From Acidobacteriaceae bacterium (lineage in GTDB: Bacteria; Acidobacteriota; Terriglobia; Terriglobales; Acidobacteriaceae): a stretch of 6,516 nucleotides of DNA. The notes below the pieces were generated by a model. It saw only the letters and a program-made list of their open reading frames with translations. It did not search any database and was not told the origin of the DNA. Made by a program: the position numbers and the translations under genes. Position 1 is the stretch's first letter, and every line of letters starts with the position of its first letter. Positions 5,689 to 6,516 of the stretch are shown here, in pieces. The DNA is taken from NCBI GenBank assembly GCA_003140785.1, contig PLKY01000117.1, positions 8,153-14,668 of the forward strand, given 5' to 3'.

Positions 5689-5735
5689 TTGATTTCAAAA
5701 GTGTCACTTCTGTAGGATAGTGACACTGGAGAGGA
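5689..5735 (+). promoter_or_regulatory. vapBC promoter, palindromic operator and ribosome site
   Basis: AGTGTCAC (5700-5707) and GTGACACT (5720-5727) are perfect 8-bp inverted half-sites with a 12-base spacer, centred about 20 bp apart. A -35-like TTGATT (5689-5694) and a -10-like TAGGAT (5713-5718) are 18 bases apart, so the -10 lies between the half-sites. GGAGAGGA (5728-5735) is a strong Shine-Dalgarno 9 bases before the vapB ATG. AbrB-type antitoxins, alone or with their toxin, commonly repress their own promoters at such palindromes; that role here is inferred from position. Confidence 0.65.
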
Positions 5736-5744
5736 TGGTGGGAC

Positions 5745-5996
5745 ATGGAACTGCAGGCTCGAGTTCAAGTCGGAGAGAAAGGCCGCCTGGTGATTCCCGC
5801 GGCGATGCGCAAGGCGCTTGGGATCGGCGTGGGAACCACGGTGGAGCTGCGTTACGAGGATAACGAACTCCGGATGTCGACACTGCGAAGCCGGATTCAG
5901 CGCGTCCAGGAGCGGGCACGGCGGATTATCAAGCCGGGAGTCAGCCTCTCTGAGGAGTTGAGCGCAGAACGGCGCGAGGCGGCACAGCGTGAATGA
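5745..5996 (+). CDS. vapB: VapB-type antitoxin, AbrB/SpoVT swapped-hairpin family
   Basis: This 83-residue DNA-binding antitoxin should neutralise the adjacent PIN toxin and repress the operon. Residues about 4-45 are an AbrB/MazE-like domain with the family signature VGEKGRLVIPAAMRKALGI (9-27) followed by VGTTVELRYEDNELRM. This domain dimerises and binds palindromic operators. The charged helical tail (about 46-83, ending LSEELSAERREAAQRE) is the usual toxin-binding part, expected to wrap the toxin active site. The ATG at 5745 has a strong ribosome site and follows a perfect inverted repeat. Its TGA lies inside the toxin gene, an 8-base overlap, so toxin translation depends on antitoxin translation. 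Length and layout are typical of chromosomal vapBC pairs. Confidence 0.9.
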   Translation: MELQARVQVGEKGRLVIPAAMRKALGIGVGTTVELRYEDNELRMSTLRSRIQRVQERARRIIKPGVSLSEELSAERREAAQRE

Positions 5997-6375
5997 GGTC
6001 GTGCTGGATGCGTCTGCCATTCTCGCTTTAATTCAACACGAACGAGGTGCCGAAAGGTTGACGGTTGAGGTACTGAAAGACGCTGTTGTCAGCACGGTCA
6101 ACCTCGCCGAAGTGCAATCGAAGCTCGTCAAGAATGGGTACGATTCGGAAGAAGCCTGGGGAGACGCATTGTCACTTGTCACGGCGGCTGAACCCTACAC
6201 CAGGGAACAAGCGAAGATTGCCGGCGATTTGATTACAAGAAGGGAGAAGTATGGCCTGTCGCTGGGAGATCGCTCCTGCCTGGCGCTGGCGATTTCTCTT
6301 AAGGCGCCGGTGTATACGACGGAGCAAGCGTGGAGAAACCTGAAGGTGGGCGTGCCGATCCATGTGATTCGGTGA
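5989..6375 (+). CDS. vapC: VapC toxin, PIN-domain ribonuclease
   Basis: This 128-residue PIN-domain protein is predicted to be a Mg/Mn-dependent endoribonuclease that blocks translation when free of antitoxin; family members cut initiator tRNA, other tRNAs or rRNA. Acidic active-site residues are visible: D7 in VLDASAILAL, E41 in STVNLAEV, and D94 in GLSLGDRSCLALA. The usual fourth position, often Asp before a Trp, is E112 in VYTTEQAW, a conservative change. Length is typical and the frame is intact, so it should be active. The start is GTG 5989, overlapping the last eight bases of vapB; no in-frame ATG lies nearby. The weak start and overlap would keep toxin output below antitoxin output. 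A strong terminator follows 22 bases after the stop. The RNA target cannot be read from sequence. Confidence 0.93.
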   Translation: MNEVVLDASAILALIQHERGAERLTVEVLKDAVVSTVNLAEVQSKLVKNGYDSEEAWGDALSLVTAAEPYTREQAKIAGDLITRREKYGLSLGDRSCLALAISLKAPVYTTEQAWRNLKVGVPIHVIR

Positions 6376-6397
6376 GATTCTCCGAAGCGAGGATCAG

Positions 6398-6439
6398 AAA
6401 CAAGAAGGCCGATCGTGCGAGCGACCGGCCTTCTTGTTT
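6398..6439. terminator. Bidirectional rho-independent terminator
   Basis: AAACAAGAAGGCCG (6398-6411) and CGGCCTTCTTGTTT (6426-6439) form a perfect 14-bp stem; inside the 14-base loop TCG/CGA (6413-6415, 6422-6424) can add three more pairs. The A-rich 5' arm and T-rich 3' arm let it work in both directions. It lies between the convergent vapC stop (6375) and the stop of the right-edge minus gene (6453-6451), ending both. Confidence 0.85.
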
Positions 6440-6450
6440 GGATTCAAACC

Positions 6451-6516
6451 CTATCCCTGGATGTCGAATTGCTCCGGGTGCAGCGTGGCATCGCTTTTGA
6501 CCAAGATGTTCTTGCC
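6451..6516 (-). CDS. C-terminal 21 codons of an unrecognised minus-strand gene (partial)
   Basis: Reading the minus strand from the right edge, one frame gives GKNILVKSDATLHPEQFDIQG followed by TAG (6453-6451). The placement of the stop 12 bases before the stem of a bidirectional terminator, and codon use like the neighbouring genes, support a real gene end. The fragment is polar with no membrane segment or barrel-type terminal Phe. I do not recognise the family and no function is proposed. Confidence 0.55.
   Translation of the reverse strand, partial: GKNILVKSDATLHPEQFDIQG

Overview
This window looks like a chromosomal stretch of a moderately GC-rich Gram-negative bacterium. An outer-membrane beta-barrel protein with a C-terminal Phe and a periplasmic-sensor c-di-GMP phosphodiesterase both imply a two-membrane envelope. 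The style of the secreted M24 peptidase and the gene mix fit an Acidobacteriota (Terriglobia-like) genome, but that assignment is an impression from the sequence, not a search result. I see no insertion sequence, phage gene, CRISPR array, tRNA or rRNA.

Layout. (1) Positions 1-113: probable start of a minus-strand gene running off the left edge, whose first codons lie on five 12-bp tandem repeats. (2) 114-705: about 590 bases with no convincing gene. It holds a strong minus-strand intrinsic terminator at 172-199, short inverted repeats, and a probable promoter/leader for the next gene. (3) 706-2367 (+): a membrane-anchored CSS-motif EAL phosphodiesterase with all recognised catalytic residues present. 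(4) 2477-4577 (+): a three-gene overlapping operon of a secreted Xaa-Pro aminopeptidase-like M24 peptidase, a small soluble protein of unknown function and a four-helix membrane protein of unknown function. (5) 4604-4641: a hairpin between convergent genes. (6) 4669-5550 (-): a secreted outer-membrane beta-barrel protein with a Ser-rich linker. (7) 5551-5744: a divergent regulatory region with a perfect inverted-repeat operator. (8) 5745-6375 (+): a VapB(AbrB-type)/VapC(PIN) toxin-antitoxin pair with an 8-base overlap. (9) 6398-6439: a long bidirectional terminator. (10) 6451-6516 (-): the last 21 codons of an unrecognised gene entering from the right edge.

How the genes work together. The only clear functional units are the vapBC module (antitoxin, toxin, operator and terminator all visible) and the peptidase operon (translationally coupled genes). 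The EAL protein is a stand-alone c-di-GMP-degrading sensor, probably reading periplasmic redox or disulfide state. Its leader region is the most unusual regulatory arrangement here: a 10-codon mini-ORF ends exactly at the GTG start, and the Shine-Dalgarno lies inside a palindrome. I do not see convincing evidence of a wholly new multi-gene system. The best leads are that leader, the orphan minus-strand terminator with the blank region behind it, and the in-frame 12-bp repeat array.
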